Below the pieces are notes generated by a model. The model did not search any database. It worked only from the letters and a program-made list of their open reading frames with translations, and was not told where the DNA came from. Positions 22,557 through 33,456 of a DNA stretch of 64,000 nt are shown here, in pieces (position 1 is the first letter of the stretch; each line of letters starts with the position of its first letter). The translations under genes were made by a program, and so were the position numbers. Source of the DNA: Brachynemurus nebulosus (taxonomy: Eukaryota; Arthropoda; Insecta; Neuroptera; Myrmeleontidae); contig JAPWDM010000005.1 in the NCBI GenBank assembly GCA_035578155.1, positions 29,008,108 through 29,072,107 on the forward strand, read 5' to 3'.

Positions 22557-23166
22557 CGCGTAGGAGGATCACAAGTGACAACTGAAAATCAAATAGGTAT
22601 ATCTAACTACGAATTTACTTTGATAACAGTAGAAAATAATCAAATTTTACTTTAAAAACATCATTTTTTTCTACTTTAAAATTAATTATTTATTATTGTA
22701 AATTCCGTACGAAGAACGCATATTATGAACAACTTATATTTAAGGTTATGAGGGTTAACTTTATATCAATGCATTTTAAATGTATGCAATATGTACTTTA
22801 ATTTAAAAAGAATATATATTAAGTAACTTACCTATAATCAATATTCAATATTTGTATAAATAAAATCAATTTAATTAACTTTTTAAATATTGCACAACTA
22901 ATAAATATGAATGCACAACTAATTAATAACTGAACAGTTGTAAGAGAACGCGGAACGCCTAATGATGGCGCAAATGCTGTTGGATACGTTACGATATCAT
23001 ACCATACATAATATATGACACAATTTTTGTGTTGAAAATACACAAAAAAGTGTACTTATAACATTTTTTTCTTTTACATAAAGAATATGTCAGTCTTGTG
23101 TTGTTTAAAATAGATTAACATTTTTATTCTGTTAAATCGAAATTTGTGTTAATATTTTCATTTAAA

Positions 23167-23690
23167 GCGGGTTCTACACGATGCTACGAACGTTCCTTCC
23201 AACATTCGATCGAACGTTTGAGGCAATTAAGTTCGATAGTTGGTGCGACGAATGTGTCTGCTACACGGTGGGTCGAATGTTTGATCCAATACGAATGATG
23301 AAGTGTTGGTACTCAGTCGACAACGCTGTTATCTGTCTGATGTTATCTCTAATGTTATACACTGATGTTGTCTCTCTTGTATAATGTGTTGGGACAAACG
23401 TGACGAAGATGTTATCTGTCTGATGTTATCTCTAATGTTATACACTGATGTTGTCTCTCTTCACATGAACGAGTCGTGCGCAACCAACGAACACAACCAA
23501 CATTGACCTTCAAACGTTCGAAGCATCCCTTTGACTCGGTGCAAGAATACCGACATCGAACGGGACACGACCAAATGCGAATGTTTAACGCTCGACATTG
23601 GACACTCGTAGGTTCGAACAACGGCTACACGATGCTATGAACCATCCAACGTCGAATGTTGGAAGGTGTTCGTAGCATCGTGTAGCAGCG
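23167..23690. mobile_element. MITE with CTACACGATGCTACGAAC ends
   Basis: The left end CTACACGATGCTACGAACGT and the complement of the right end match for more than 30 bp, including CCTTCCAACATTCGA. The interior is unusually rich in TTCGAA-type words (ACGTTCGA, GTTCGATAG, ATTCGATCG). The reading frames at 23181-23384 and 23412-23621 lie wholly inside and are not genes. Confidence 0.8.
23327..23461 (+). repeat. Perfect 52-bp direct repeat
   Basis: 23327-23378 and 23410-23461 are identical, beginning TGTTATCTGTCTGATG and ending GTTGTCTCTCTT, separated by 31 bp. A recent internal duplication in the MITE. Confidence 0.95.
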
Positions 23691-23869
23691 GCATATCACA
23701 AACACTAAATGTTACATTAACACAGGGATGTGTTACTTATTTAACACAAAAATTTTAACCACTGGTTTTTTTGTACACAAACACAAATGCTTTTTACTGT
23801 GTATGTACATATGTTGTAGGTACCTATCATGTATTATATACTGTGTGACACTTTCAAAATAGAGTATAC

Positions 23870-24205
23870 TCCAAGGGGACAAACTAGATTGGCTTTGCCT
23901 CTGTTCCACTTGTAATGAGTTTGTGACGTAGTCTGTTTGTGTACATACACACTGTTTGCAGTGTATTAGTTTGGTTTTTTGTAGTAGTATGTGTATACAC
24001 GCATACAACCACACACACGTATTACCAGAGAGAGCTGTTCAACGTGTTCAACTAACAATGGGTATATTGTTAATATAATGGTGTGTTGACTCGACGACGA
24101 CTACTGACGGACTAATGCCTTAAGCTGTGACTGGCTTACAAATGACTCCAAGCGAATTTCACTTTTTTTATGTTAGCTGGCTTCTAGTGTTCTATGGTAT
24201 ACTCA
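23870..24205 (+). repeat. Dispersed repeat G, copy 2
   Basis: Same order of blocks as 16790-17130: CACACTGTTTGCAGTG, CACACACACGTATTA, AATGCCTTAAGCTGTGAC, AAATGACTCCAAG and CTTCTAGTGTTCTATGG. The frame at 23733-24014 is a shadow here. Confidence 0.7.
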
Positions 24206-25309
24206 CTATATATATAGGTAGCATGTGTAAATTACGTATGTATATTTTGAGTAAAATTTCAAAACGTCAAATGTCAAAAACTAATATATTTAAATAGCAA
24301 AATTAATCGCAATAATCGCAATTAAATTGAATTTGAATGAATTTAAAAAATATTGTTAAAGTTTGCATTTTTTTGATAGTAATTTACTGTTAATATGTAG
24401 GTAATATTAAAATCATTTAGGTAATTTAATATGTAGGTAATATTAAAATCATTTAAATATCCATAAACGACACAGTAATAATCATGTACCTAATAGTATA
24501 GGCGTCAATTATATTTTTTTTATTTATACCTTACTGCTAACAAGAAAGATTAAAAAAAAATTAGCAATTACGAAAAAAATCTAATTAATTTTTAATTTTA
24601 TACGTTCGACTATTAAATAATTAATAGTTAGGTCCAGAATTAACGTTTTAAATCTTTATTTTTGTAATAAAGAAAAATACCCCCTTTACCCCAAAAACTT
24701 GGCGAACTGAGTTCAGCAGAAAGTTTGGTGAAGTGCAAGTTGGTCACACGTTAGAATGTGGAAAGTGCAAAACTATGAGGGATACTCAGAGGTCAAAATC
24801 TCTGAGTACCCCTAATAGTTAAAATAAAATTTACATAAGTAGTAAAAATTTTTTAAATTTATAATGTCAGTGCTAAGATATTCAAATTTTTGTCAAAGCA
24901 TACTTTGAAACTATGGAAACAATAATAAATAATCAACATACATATATGTATATTTTTAGTATTATTTCTATATATTATATATTCAGCTAACGGAACAGCC
25001 TACTTTTTTATTATATTAAGGCGTGGGAAATAATTTCCCACTGTATTTCCGCACAGTGCGGGCAATTGTTAATTTTTACATATAGTTAGCCGTGCACAAA
25101 ATGTTACTTTTAATAGTAGGAGTAGAAAAAATTGTTTATTGATTTCTGTAGAAACGAATAAGTAATTAACATCAGATAATTATTCAAATTTAATGAAAAA
25201 AGCTATGACAATTACTTTCGAATAGATTTTTATACACTATTAATTAGAATCTATCAAATTACGGCTGGATACCAGATGCTGAAAAATTTGACTATTCTAC
25301 ACTATATTA
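24206..25309. other. Unassigned stretch, no gene seen
   Basis: AT-rich, with a 26-bp tandem duplication (AATATGTAGGTAATATTAAA, then ATCATT) near 24390-24455. TGGGAAATAATTTCCCA near 25025 is a short palindrome. No coding signal. Confidence 0.35.
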
Positions 25310-26085
25310 TATAACTGAAACGCTCGGAACCCTTCGGCGGAAAGTTTCGGCGAAAAATTGGAATTTCGGTTTAGTTTCGGTTTCGGCAGCAAAACAACCG
25401 AAATTCTGTTCGTGAAATGATCGACATTATTCGGGCCGTGTTTTTTACTTTCAATTAAGGACTAATTATTGTTTTTAATACCAAAGTTAAATTTTACTAT
25501 AATTTATTGGAAACTTCATAACAATAATTATATACCCCGCTCAGTACCGGATTATCGAATAGATAAATGAGACAAACGTCTAGGGCCCGATGTCTTTGAA
25601 GGGCAAATTTTGTAATGCATCTCTAAAAACAGGACCAGAATAGAAAGAATACGTTTATTTTCTTTTTTACTCATCAATTTTACTTTTCGGGGAAATTTTG
25701 GTAGAAGTAGTAGTCTTTAGCTGAGAACGTGCCCCAACGTCTCAGGACCACCCATAGGTAAATCCGGCCCTAGAAAGAGAAAAAAGTGTCCCGGTAAGAA
25801 GAAAATATCTAGGGTCCACGAGTGGGTTAATCCGACCCTATTCCGAGTTACTTAAATAAAAAATGGCAAGTAAAAAATTTATTTATTTGTCTATTTATTT
25901 TTCTTTATTTTTATTAAATAACTAATTATTACTCAAATACGGGCTTCTTAAACACAATGAAATTAAAATAAGATAGGAAGAAATTGCCTTGAAAGAAAGT
26001 TTCGGTTTTGATTTCGGCCGAAACTGAAACGGGGACCGAAATTCGGTTTCGGTTTCGGTTGAAAAACTAGTTAAGGTCGGACACT
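25310..26085. mobile_element. TTTCGG-word element
   Basis: Clusters of TTTCGG/CCGAAA lie at both ends, about 25330-25415 and 26000-26065, with at least four copies in each. The middle holds a separate hAT-like insert. The structure resembles the other word-iterated elements in the window, but terminal repeats and a target duplication were not resolved. Confidence 0.45.
25552..25771. mobile_element. hAT-type MITE, decayed
   Basis: Begins CAGTACCGGATTATCG and ends GTAAATCCGGCCCTA, resembling the CAGGGCCGG family at 3384 and 31473. Contains GGGCCC. Target duplication not resolved. Confidence 0.5.
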
Positions 26086-26895
26086 AAACTAAATATCCAC
26101 TAATTCAACACGCATTTTTTCATATTTTTACAGATTGAAGTATATATTACAGATGTAAAATTCGTTCCCCTTCAATTGAATTTTTTTTGCTATGAACTTA
26201 TGCCAACCTTAAGTACAAATAGTTTTAGTATTTATCATTCTTTCTTACGTCTATTTTTAAGTCCCACCCATCTGACAGATTCCAATACTTTATATACGAA
26301 ATTCGAATCCATCAAGCTATACTATACAACTATATAATACAACAACTTTTATCGTTAAGACACTAAGCTATACATATTAACCGGAGACAGTGTGCAATAC
26401 TAGATGGAAATTTATATCAAACCTGCGTATTCGATTTTGAACTTGAGCCAGCCAGATCCGTAAATCTTACTGAAATTCCCAAATAATTTAAACAACCCGA
26501 TAAAATAAACTACATTTAATGGAAAAGGAATATTTATTGATGAACATTCATTATTTGATATGCAATCCAGAGATCATTACCCACCGATAGTTATTATTAA
26601 AATTATTATTAATCACTAAAATAATTTACGAGTATATTCTGTACAGTGTACACGTAAATATTTTATTGTAGCTTGTTTGAAATATTAAACATTTATTTTT
26701 GGAAATGTTAAAGAAGGGTGAATTACCGATGAAATTTTTCAGACGCTACATTACTATTATTATTTTAGAAGATAAAATTTAATTTTGTTGGTGATTTGAA
26801 AGTTTTTCATTTTAACAGAACATTACTTTGTGTACATGTCGGCGGCCAATTGTATAATCAGTCAAAACATGATGAGTCTAGTTATGTGTATACAG
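26086..26895. other. Unassigned stretch, no gene seen
   Basis: AT-rich; nothing recognised on either strand. Confidence 0.35.
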
Positions 26896-28045
26896 CACAG
26901 ACCAATGAACACTATTATATTATACTGATTATACTACCAGACAAAGCGTAAAGCCAGTTTCTAGGTATTTTTCTTGAAGCAGGTAACAAGGGTGAGACGG
27001 GTGAAATTAATGAAATAATATAATGTCAATTTTTGAGCAAATGCGACTATAATTATTGTAGGACATAATTTGTATACGTACGTATTTTGAAAATATGTAA
27101 AGCAAATACCACTTTTCTTCTTTCAAAATTTTGCAGTTTCTTCTCCAAAAAGTAAAATTTTATTATCAATATTATATTTTGACAATAATTATTTGAAAGT
27201 GTAACTACGGATACGAATCAATTACTATATAACAGAATACTATTGAGGTCGGAACTTACAAGTAAAGGTCCCGAGGCCGGACCTATCGATTTTGATGAAA
27301 CTTAAATATGTTGTAGAACACTAAAAACTAAGAGACACGTATTTTTCTTTATCTGCGGAAAAACGGTTTGAAGGGGTGAAATCGCCCTCCAAAAATTGGG
27401 GTAAAAATTTAATTTTTCAAATATCTCGAAAACAGTAAGAAATAGAGCAAAAGTTTAAATTGGCGATATTACTCTTTTTTAAAGAGCTATCTATTGATAT
27501 GCAATTTGTTCATATTACATCAACAGGGGTGGTTGGGGGTTAAAATTTGGGGGGTAATTTTGCAAAAAGGGGGTGAAAAATAAACAATATAAAAAATTTG
27601 TTTACAGATTTGAAATCTACGTCAAAAAATCTAATTGACCTGTTTTTGCTCAATGCCCTAATATTAAGTCTAGGGGTAGTTAACTAGAGGGTGACTATGT
27701 CGAATAATCGTACAATTTGGGTATTTCAAGAAGTTCTTCTTCATGGAAAATAGCTTAAGACAATTAGAGTAACGTAGAAATACTTACTGTTTTCGAGATA
27801 TTTGAAAAATTAAATTTTTACCCCAATTTTTGGAGGGCGATTTCACCCCTTCAAACCGTTTTTCCGCAGATAAAAAAAAATACGTGTCCCTTAGTTTTTA
27901 GTATTCTACAATATATTTAAGTTTCATCGAAATCGATAGGTCCGGCCTCGGGACCTTTACTTGTTAGTCGTAACTGATTGCTTCAATTATACATTTATAT
28001 TATATGTCTCTATAATATAAAATATAATATGTTCACTGGTCTGTG
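26896..28045 (-). mobile_element. Repeat D, copy 3, split by a foldback
   Basis: Starts CACAGACCAATGAACACTA and ends ATGTTCACTGGTCTGTG. The interior matches D copies 1 and 2 in reverse orientation (GACAAAGCGTAAAGCCAGTT, TTGCAGTTTCTTCTCCAAAA, TTTTGACAATAATTATTTGA). The foldback at 27252-27966 sits inside. Confidence 0.85.
27252..27966. mobile_element. Foldback element with ~185-bp arms in D copy 3
   Basis: The arms 27254-27440 and 27783-27966 are inverted copies (AAGTAAAGGTCCCGAGGCCG; GGGGTGAAATCGCCC; AAATTGGGGTAAAAATTTAA). GTCG flanks both ends (27248-27251, 27967-27970). D copy 1 has a single GTCG at the matching place, which suggests a 4-bp duplication. The centre resembles 15060-15300. 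Confidence 0.8.
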
Positions 28046-29584
28046 GTATACAGGCATTTCACGAAAATTCTAATTAAAAGCCAACCATTTCATCAAAAAA
28101 CTAATTCAAAATAAGGCAGATCAAAAAACAAATCATCAAAATGCTGCTAGACAATTTGAAAAATAAGTAACAACCTACAGAATTAAAGATAGGTGCTGAC
28201 AATAACAACTAATAAGTAAGTAAACTGACTGATATCAGCAGTTAGGAATTGCATGAAATGGCAACATTTCATGATCTGACTAGACATCTAATAATCTGGC
28301 TGATTATACGATTAGTCGCCGACATGTATAAAAACATATATGCACAAATATTTAAATGAAAAAGTGTAAACTTTAATTATGTTCATATGTGCTGATATAA
28401 ATATTTATATATAGTTATTTTGCTTTCATATTTCGGTTAGTGACCCCATCCATTTTATTTGCAAATATGAATTACAATCAAAATAAATCAAATTTTTATT
28501 AGGTATAATTTTTTTCTACTGTAAAATTTTCTTAAAAGCTTTTTTAAATTTTTTATTTGCATTATTTATTACAAGAAAAATTACTATTAATAAATACATT
28601 AATAATTAATATTTTTAATTTAAAACTTACAATACCCACCTCTTGATAAAATTTATTATACTGCGGGCAATTCCCTAAGACATCAACTTTTAACACAGCT
28701 ATTTTTAGGAAAAAGAGATTTTCCCTTTCTCGTAGAGTTCCACAGCCAAAATTATGCAATCCTTATTTTTTGTGTTTGTCTGTCCATCCGTTACACCTCA
28801 CATAGTTCCTACACACATCTCAATTAATACACAGCAAAAAAAAAAAGTTCTCAATTTTTAAAAAGTCATTTGACTAGGTAGTAAAAATTTGAGTGAAAAT
28901 TATTTTCCCACGTACCACGTCGTGTAGGGTATCATTAAAAAGGCCACAAAAAATGAAGTTAAAGTTCCTTTTACCAATTTTCATTTTTAAGCCCGGTTTC
29001 TACCTCAAGTGAGCTTCAAAGTGAGATTTTTCTTGTCCTTGCCTTTAACTTTGCAACTTTCAAAACAAAACAAAAAAAAAATTGAAAAAATTGAACAAAA
29101 TGGGCATGTTACAAATGTGCAACTTGGTAAAAGATTAGTAGCATTCGGAAATATAGGCAGTCAAATTTTCGAAAATTCAAAAATAATTTAAAGTAGAGAA
29201 AACGGTCCCCAGTAGATAAAATTTTGCACTGAGGTATATTTTGACACTAGAAAACATCTCCCGAAAATTCAAGATTAAATCGTTAAGGAGAAAACTGGAA
29301 AATGGATAAAATTTTCGTTTTACGTAAATAACTCAAGAAACAATAATTAAGCTGTTTTGTAAGGTATCCTTACAAAGAATGAATTTGAGATTTCCTTAAC
29401 TGCTTTTTATTTGCAAAATATTGGTAATAAGTTCTCAATTTTGAATTCAAAAAACTAAAAAGAAAATTATAATTTGTAGCCCTTTTTTTTAGAAATTTCA
29501 ACTAGAATTATTTCGGACTACTTGTGTCAGTAAATTTGGGAAATGCAGGGAACAAAATTCGTATCTAGTAAAAATACTATAGAT
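28046..29584. other. Unassigned stretch, no gene seen
   Basis: A minus-strand block at about 28640-28690 ends in a donor-like GGTATTGTAAGT, but the upstream frame has no recognisable domain. Poly-A run at 28837-28848. No repeat partner recognised. Confidence 0.35.
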
Positions 29585-29780
29585 CAAATTAACTAAAATT
29601 GGTATGAGGTCATTGTCAAATGAAACAAAATCAGATACACAATTTTCATTTACTATTATAGTTACTCCAATATAAAAATAAAAATAACAAAAAGGAAAGG
29701 AAACAGAAAAACAAGTTCGTCTAATTTTACTTCTTTTGGTCCATTTGTTTGATGACGTCAGACCAATTTTAGTTAATTTG
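29585..29780. repeat. Inverted repeat with CRE-like site
   Basis: CAAATTAACTAAAATTGGT at the left is the complement of ACCAATTTTAGTTAATTTG at the right; stems of about 19 bp plus a second block (CAAATG / CATTTG). GATGACGTCAGACC lies in the right arm. A diverged relative is at 55436-55612. Confidence 0.75.
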
Positions 29781-30768
29781 ACCTATATACCAACAAGCAA
29801 AATGCCAAACAAAAGAAAATTATGAAACACTATCCATATCTATATACACAGACATTGAAACTGTAACTAATTTTTTTTAATTTTCAAAAATCAAAGGGCA
29901 TAGCCGGGTAAGATAGGGAAAACGGCCCTTGACGCAAAATTGATTGTTTTTATAGGAAATAATACTTCTTAGCCCCAGATGCATTCCTGCCAAATTTCAA
30001 CCCTCTGAGGCTAATAGTTTATGAATACACAAAGAGACAAAAATTGTTGAAAAAAAATTTTTTGACGAAATTACTGAGCCGATTTATTTGAGTTTAATAT
30101 ATATACTCACCTTAGGCAAAGTAAATAAAAATTAACGTTATATCCCTTTATTATACAAATTTTTTAAATTTTTAAATTTAAGTAAATTTTTTTTTGGCAC
30201 TTACGTGTTAGCGACACCCACCATTTTTTGTTCAATAATATGTCTCTTAGTACTCTATAACATATATTTTTATGGAAAAATTTTAGTTGGTAGAACATAG
30301 TAATACTTCAATACAAATGCATGCCATGTTCGGTACTACATATATTACTTATGTATAAAAAGGTCCATAAAGTAAAGCATCTGCCCGAGTTTTGGTTGCA
30401 CTGTGTTTAAAAATTGTAATTTCAAGATAATCGTGTTCGAGTCGCTATTTTATATTGTTACATTAAAAAAAAAATTATTTGTTTACCTGAATGTATATAG
30501 AACAAACTCCGTATCAAAATTGACAAATCAAAATACTTATACGGAATCACTTCAATGGCGATTCGCCTTGCACAGGCGTTTTTCTGTGAAATTGAGATAG
30601 AGGTGATGGCCCAATTGTAGACGTCTAGTCGAATTTCAATTCTAAGGGTTAATTTAAGGGAAATAAACCTGGAAAGTGGAAAATAAATTTTCTCCAAGAG
30701 CATGGAGCAGAATATCAGATGAGAGCTTAATAAAGCACGAATTCAATAATAATATATAGCCATCCGGG
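29781..30768. other. Unassigned stretch, no gene seen
   Basis: Frames at 30403-30600 and 30458-30703 overlap antiparallel and show no domain. Nothing recognised. Confidence 0.35.
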
Positions 30769-31303
30769 AAGTTCGTGCCATTTTCGGAGCTGCTCGGATG
30801 AATTCATATTTATTTAAGTAGCAACTGCAAACGAAACATGCAACAATATGTTAGTGTTAGGCCGATAGTGTTGCTTGTAATATGTATTCATATATCTTTA
30901 AACAGTGTTTAAATAACTTTTTTTGTTAGTAATAATGAACAATCTTAAACATGATCTCGAGGAACATTATGTCAAGTTATACGAGTTTAAAAAAGGTACT
31001 AATGCAGCTGACGTAAGGAGAAATATTTGTAGTGTTTATGGTGATGATGTGCTTTCTGACAGAACTTATAGAAAGTGGTTTGCTAAATTTCAAAAGTGTA
31101 ATATTTCTTTGGAAAATGAAACTCCCTCCGGTCGACCTGTGACCCATGAATTTATCCGTCAGGAAATAAAGCGAAACATAAAGCAAACTGTTACGAACTA
31201 GCGGCAAGTTTTGAGCATTCAAACTTCACAGTTTTCAGCCATTTGAAGGAAATCGGGATGATCATTTACACCAAAAACGGCACGAACTTTTCGGATGACC
31301 CAA
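30769..31303 (+). mobile_element. Internally deleted mariner
   Basis: The left end GCCATCCGGGAAGTTCGTGC and the complement of the right end TTGGGTCATCCGAAAAGTTC share the core TCCGRRAAGTTCGTGCC. TA flanks both ends (30767-30768, 31304-31305). The element is 535 bp against about 1.3 kb for a full mariner: the 5' region and DNA-binding domain are kept, and the whole DDD catalytic part is gone. Confidence 0.88.
30935..31262 (+). pseudogene. Mariner transposase DNA-binding domain (SETMAR-type), truncated
   Basis: The ATG at 30935 opens MNNLKHDLEEHYVKLYEFKK, then GTNAADVRRNICSVYGDD, RKWFAKFQKCNISLENE and a SGRP hinge. This is the first helix-turn-helix of the mariner paired-like domain. A frameshift at about 31189 moves the second helix-turn-helix (ELAASFEHSNFTVFSHLKEI) into another frame; the annotated stop is at 31199-31201. 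Just after EIGM the sequence jumps into the right terminal repeat. No catalytic residues remain, so it could bind ends at best but not cut. Confidence 0.88.
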
Positions 31304-31472
31304 TACATAACCCGATTTTTTGTTAATTTTTTTCCCTTTAGGACGGAGGTCTCTTAGTAATTGCTGTTCCTAATCTTTGTCACTAGAACATCAAGGATGA
31401 GGTGTAGATTGAATGATAACTGTCAGCTAACTGAATTTGCTAACGTAATTTCCTTGGTATATAGAAGAAATC

Positions 31473-31707
31473 CAGGGCCGGACCTAGCCTAAGTGGCGCC
31501 CGGGGCAGGGTCAAAAAATGGCGCCCCTGTAGAAAAAAAGATTTCTTTTTCCCTCTCAAAAAACAAGTGAAGAGCAAAAAAAACCTCACATACCTAATTT
31601 TGGCGCCTCCAAGACCTGCCGTCCGAGGCACGTTCCCCCCCTGTCCCCGCCTGATCCCCTAGATCCCGGGCGGTCACCCGGCTTGCCCGCCCCTTTATCC
31701 GGCGCTG
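31473..31707. mobile_element. hAT-type MITE with exact 8-bp target duplication
   Basis: A 235-bp element begins CAGGGCCGGACCTAGCC and ends TTTATCCGGCGCTG. AAGAAATC lies on both sides (31465-31472 and 31708-31715), an exact 8-bp duplication. The interior is very GC-rich against its surroundings (GGCGCCCGGGGCAGGG). Overlapping reading frame 31440-31631 is not a gene. This copy looks younger than the one at 3384. Confidence 0.9.
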
Positions 31708-31715
31708 AAGAAATC

Positions 31716-32134
31716 CCAACCTTCGTGAAGTATCCGCAAGAATATCCATTTAAAAAAATTATTTTAATGTGTGCAGTTGCCCAATTAAATTATTTTCAAT
31801 TAGGTACTCAAAACAATTATTTGTTTTATTTGTTCCCACAATGATAATATGTTTATACTAAGTATAAACAATAACAAAAATTCACATTTACGCATGAGGA
31901 AGCAGAAAATCTATTATATTCCAATTAATTTTCATTTCATTTTGAAACTGAACATTGCCAGTCAGAACAGGAAATAATAAATTAGTAAGAGTTAAACACG
32001 CAACCAAAAAAAAAAAAAAATGAAAAGCCACGAAAATATTATTAGCAAATTAATGAGAAAAATACATAAAGTACCTGCTCAAAATATAATAACTTCATAT
32101 CTCACACAAAAAAAAAAACTATTCACTTATATAT
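31716..32134. other. Unassigned stretch, no gene seen
   Basis: AT-rich with A-runs at 32007-32020 and 32107-32118. Nothing recognised. Confidence 0.4.
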
Positions 32135-32541
32135 GAAGGGTATAGGGGAAAAACGATCATAGTCACAAAAAGTAAATTTTTCTGGGGAGCGTTTTTAAAC
32201 TTTAAAGTGTGAATCGCGCATTTTTCAACATAAAAATTTTTTGCCTGAAAACCACGCATAGTATCTGGTTCAAACTTTCGGTGGTTATTACTAATATAGT
32301 AAGCTAGAAGACGCCATGCCAGTAGAAAATAGACGGCTAGCCATTTTCGCGAAATTTGACATTGAATCATGTATTATATGAACATTTTTCAGCAAAAAAA
32401 ATTTGTTCTTCCCCTGCATATCACGGACTATGTTTTATTTTAACATATAATATTAACACGGGGTCAATATTCTGCATACTGCCAACATAACAGCTTGAAT
32501 TTTGGCATTTTTACTTTTTGTGACTCTGATCGTTTTTCCCC
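32135..32541. mobile_element. GGGGAAAAACGATCA MITE, copy 1
   Basis: The left end ATATGAAGGGTATAGGGGAA continues into AAACGATCATAGTCACAAAA. The right end TTTTTGTGACTCTGATCG, then TTTTTCCCC, is its complement. The sibling at 59415-59844 is highly similar over the whole interior (ACCACGCATAG, TTTCGGTGGTTATTACTAAT). The frame at 32119-32370 is inside and not a gene. The outermost right repeat is lost here. Confidence 0.85.
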
Positions 32542-33391
32542 TGTAAATTGTTTTTACCTACAGTAAAAGCTCTATATAATAACGCTCGAAGAACTAAACA
32601 ACTTGATCACTATATTTAATTTTTACTGTGTATGAAATTTTTGATAACAATCACAATCAACATGCTTTAAACAAGTTTTCATATTTCCTTTAAAGAAGGA
32701 GTTAGGTAGTAAAACTTTTCAATTTCAGGGTTCCGAGGAAATATTAGAGTCGACAAAAAACAAAAGACGATAACAAAATATTCTATATTTCATTCCAAAA
32801 GCTATGCAAAATTCTCGCCATTGAGGAACCCTAACTTAATGGGTATCCAACACGCACTTTGCAAGTTTTTTACGTATATATTGTTATCTTTGTTCCATTC
32901 ACTAAATTAATATGATACTAAATATATATCTCTTCTGACAATAATTGTTGTTATATTTAGAGATTTTAATAATCGTAAATATTTTATAACATAAATATTA
33001 TTTATTTTAAGAAGTTGTTAAATATTCTTCTAGAGAGTTCTCAGGGACAAATGAAAAATTATGTACTTATATTTAAAACGTTTAAAAATAAAGTGAATTT
33101 TTCATTTTACTTCAAACGCCACCCTAAAACTACCCCGCTTCCTTATTCCTGCCACCACGCAACCCGTTCTTTTTAACTCATTAATTATCACTTACTTGTT
33201 TCCGTCCTACCTATGTATAGTTTTTTTTTTCTTTTGTACCATTTCCGTAATATATCATTTCATTCATTTTAGAATTTACCAAGTGTCGAAACCAACCTAA
33301 ATTCTTTCTTTGCTTTCTATTGGAAAATTAAAGAAAAATTTTTGACGCATAACTGGTTTTGATACCAGCCGAAACCGACACCTCGAAAGAC

Positions 33392-33392
<1 letters not shown>
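32542..33392. other. Unassigned stretch; one pogo-like end
   Basis: ACAGTAAAAGCTCTATATAA at about 32562 resembles the CAGTARAAGC end of the MITE at 11307, but no partner end was found. No coding signal. Confidence 0.35.

Positions 33393-33453
<61 letters not shown>
33393..33453. repeat. (AT)n microsatellite
   Basis: A pure AT run of about 60 bp directly abutting repeat F copy 1; the other F copy has an (AT)n on the same side. Confidence 0.95.

Positions 33454-33454
<1 letters not shown>

Positions 33455-33456
<2 letters not shown>

Larger units (their letters stand above)
22990..23805. mobile_element. GTGTTAA-word element split by another MITE
   Basis: ACACAATTTTTGTGTTG and TTGTGTTAATATT before 23165, and TTAACACAGGGATGTGTTAC and ACACAAAAATTTTAACCACT after 23695, match the words of 17187-17560. 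The middle (about 23167-23690) is an unrelated MITE. Confidence 0.55.

Noticed and set aside
28562..28759. Minus-strand frame ending at a GTAAGT donor, considered as the next receptor exon
   Set aside because: The residues do not resemble TM5 of an amine receptor and no acceptor in a fitting phase was found.
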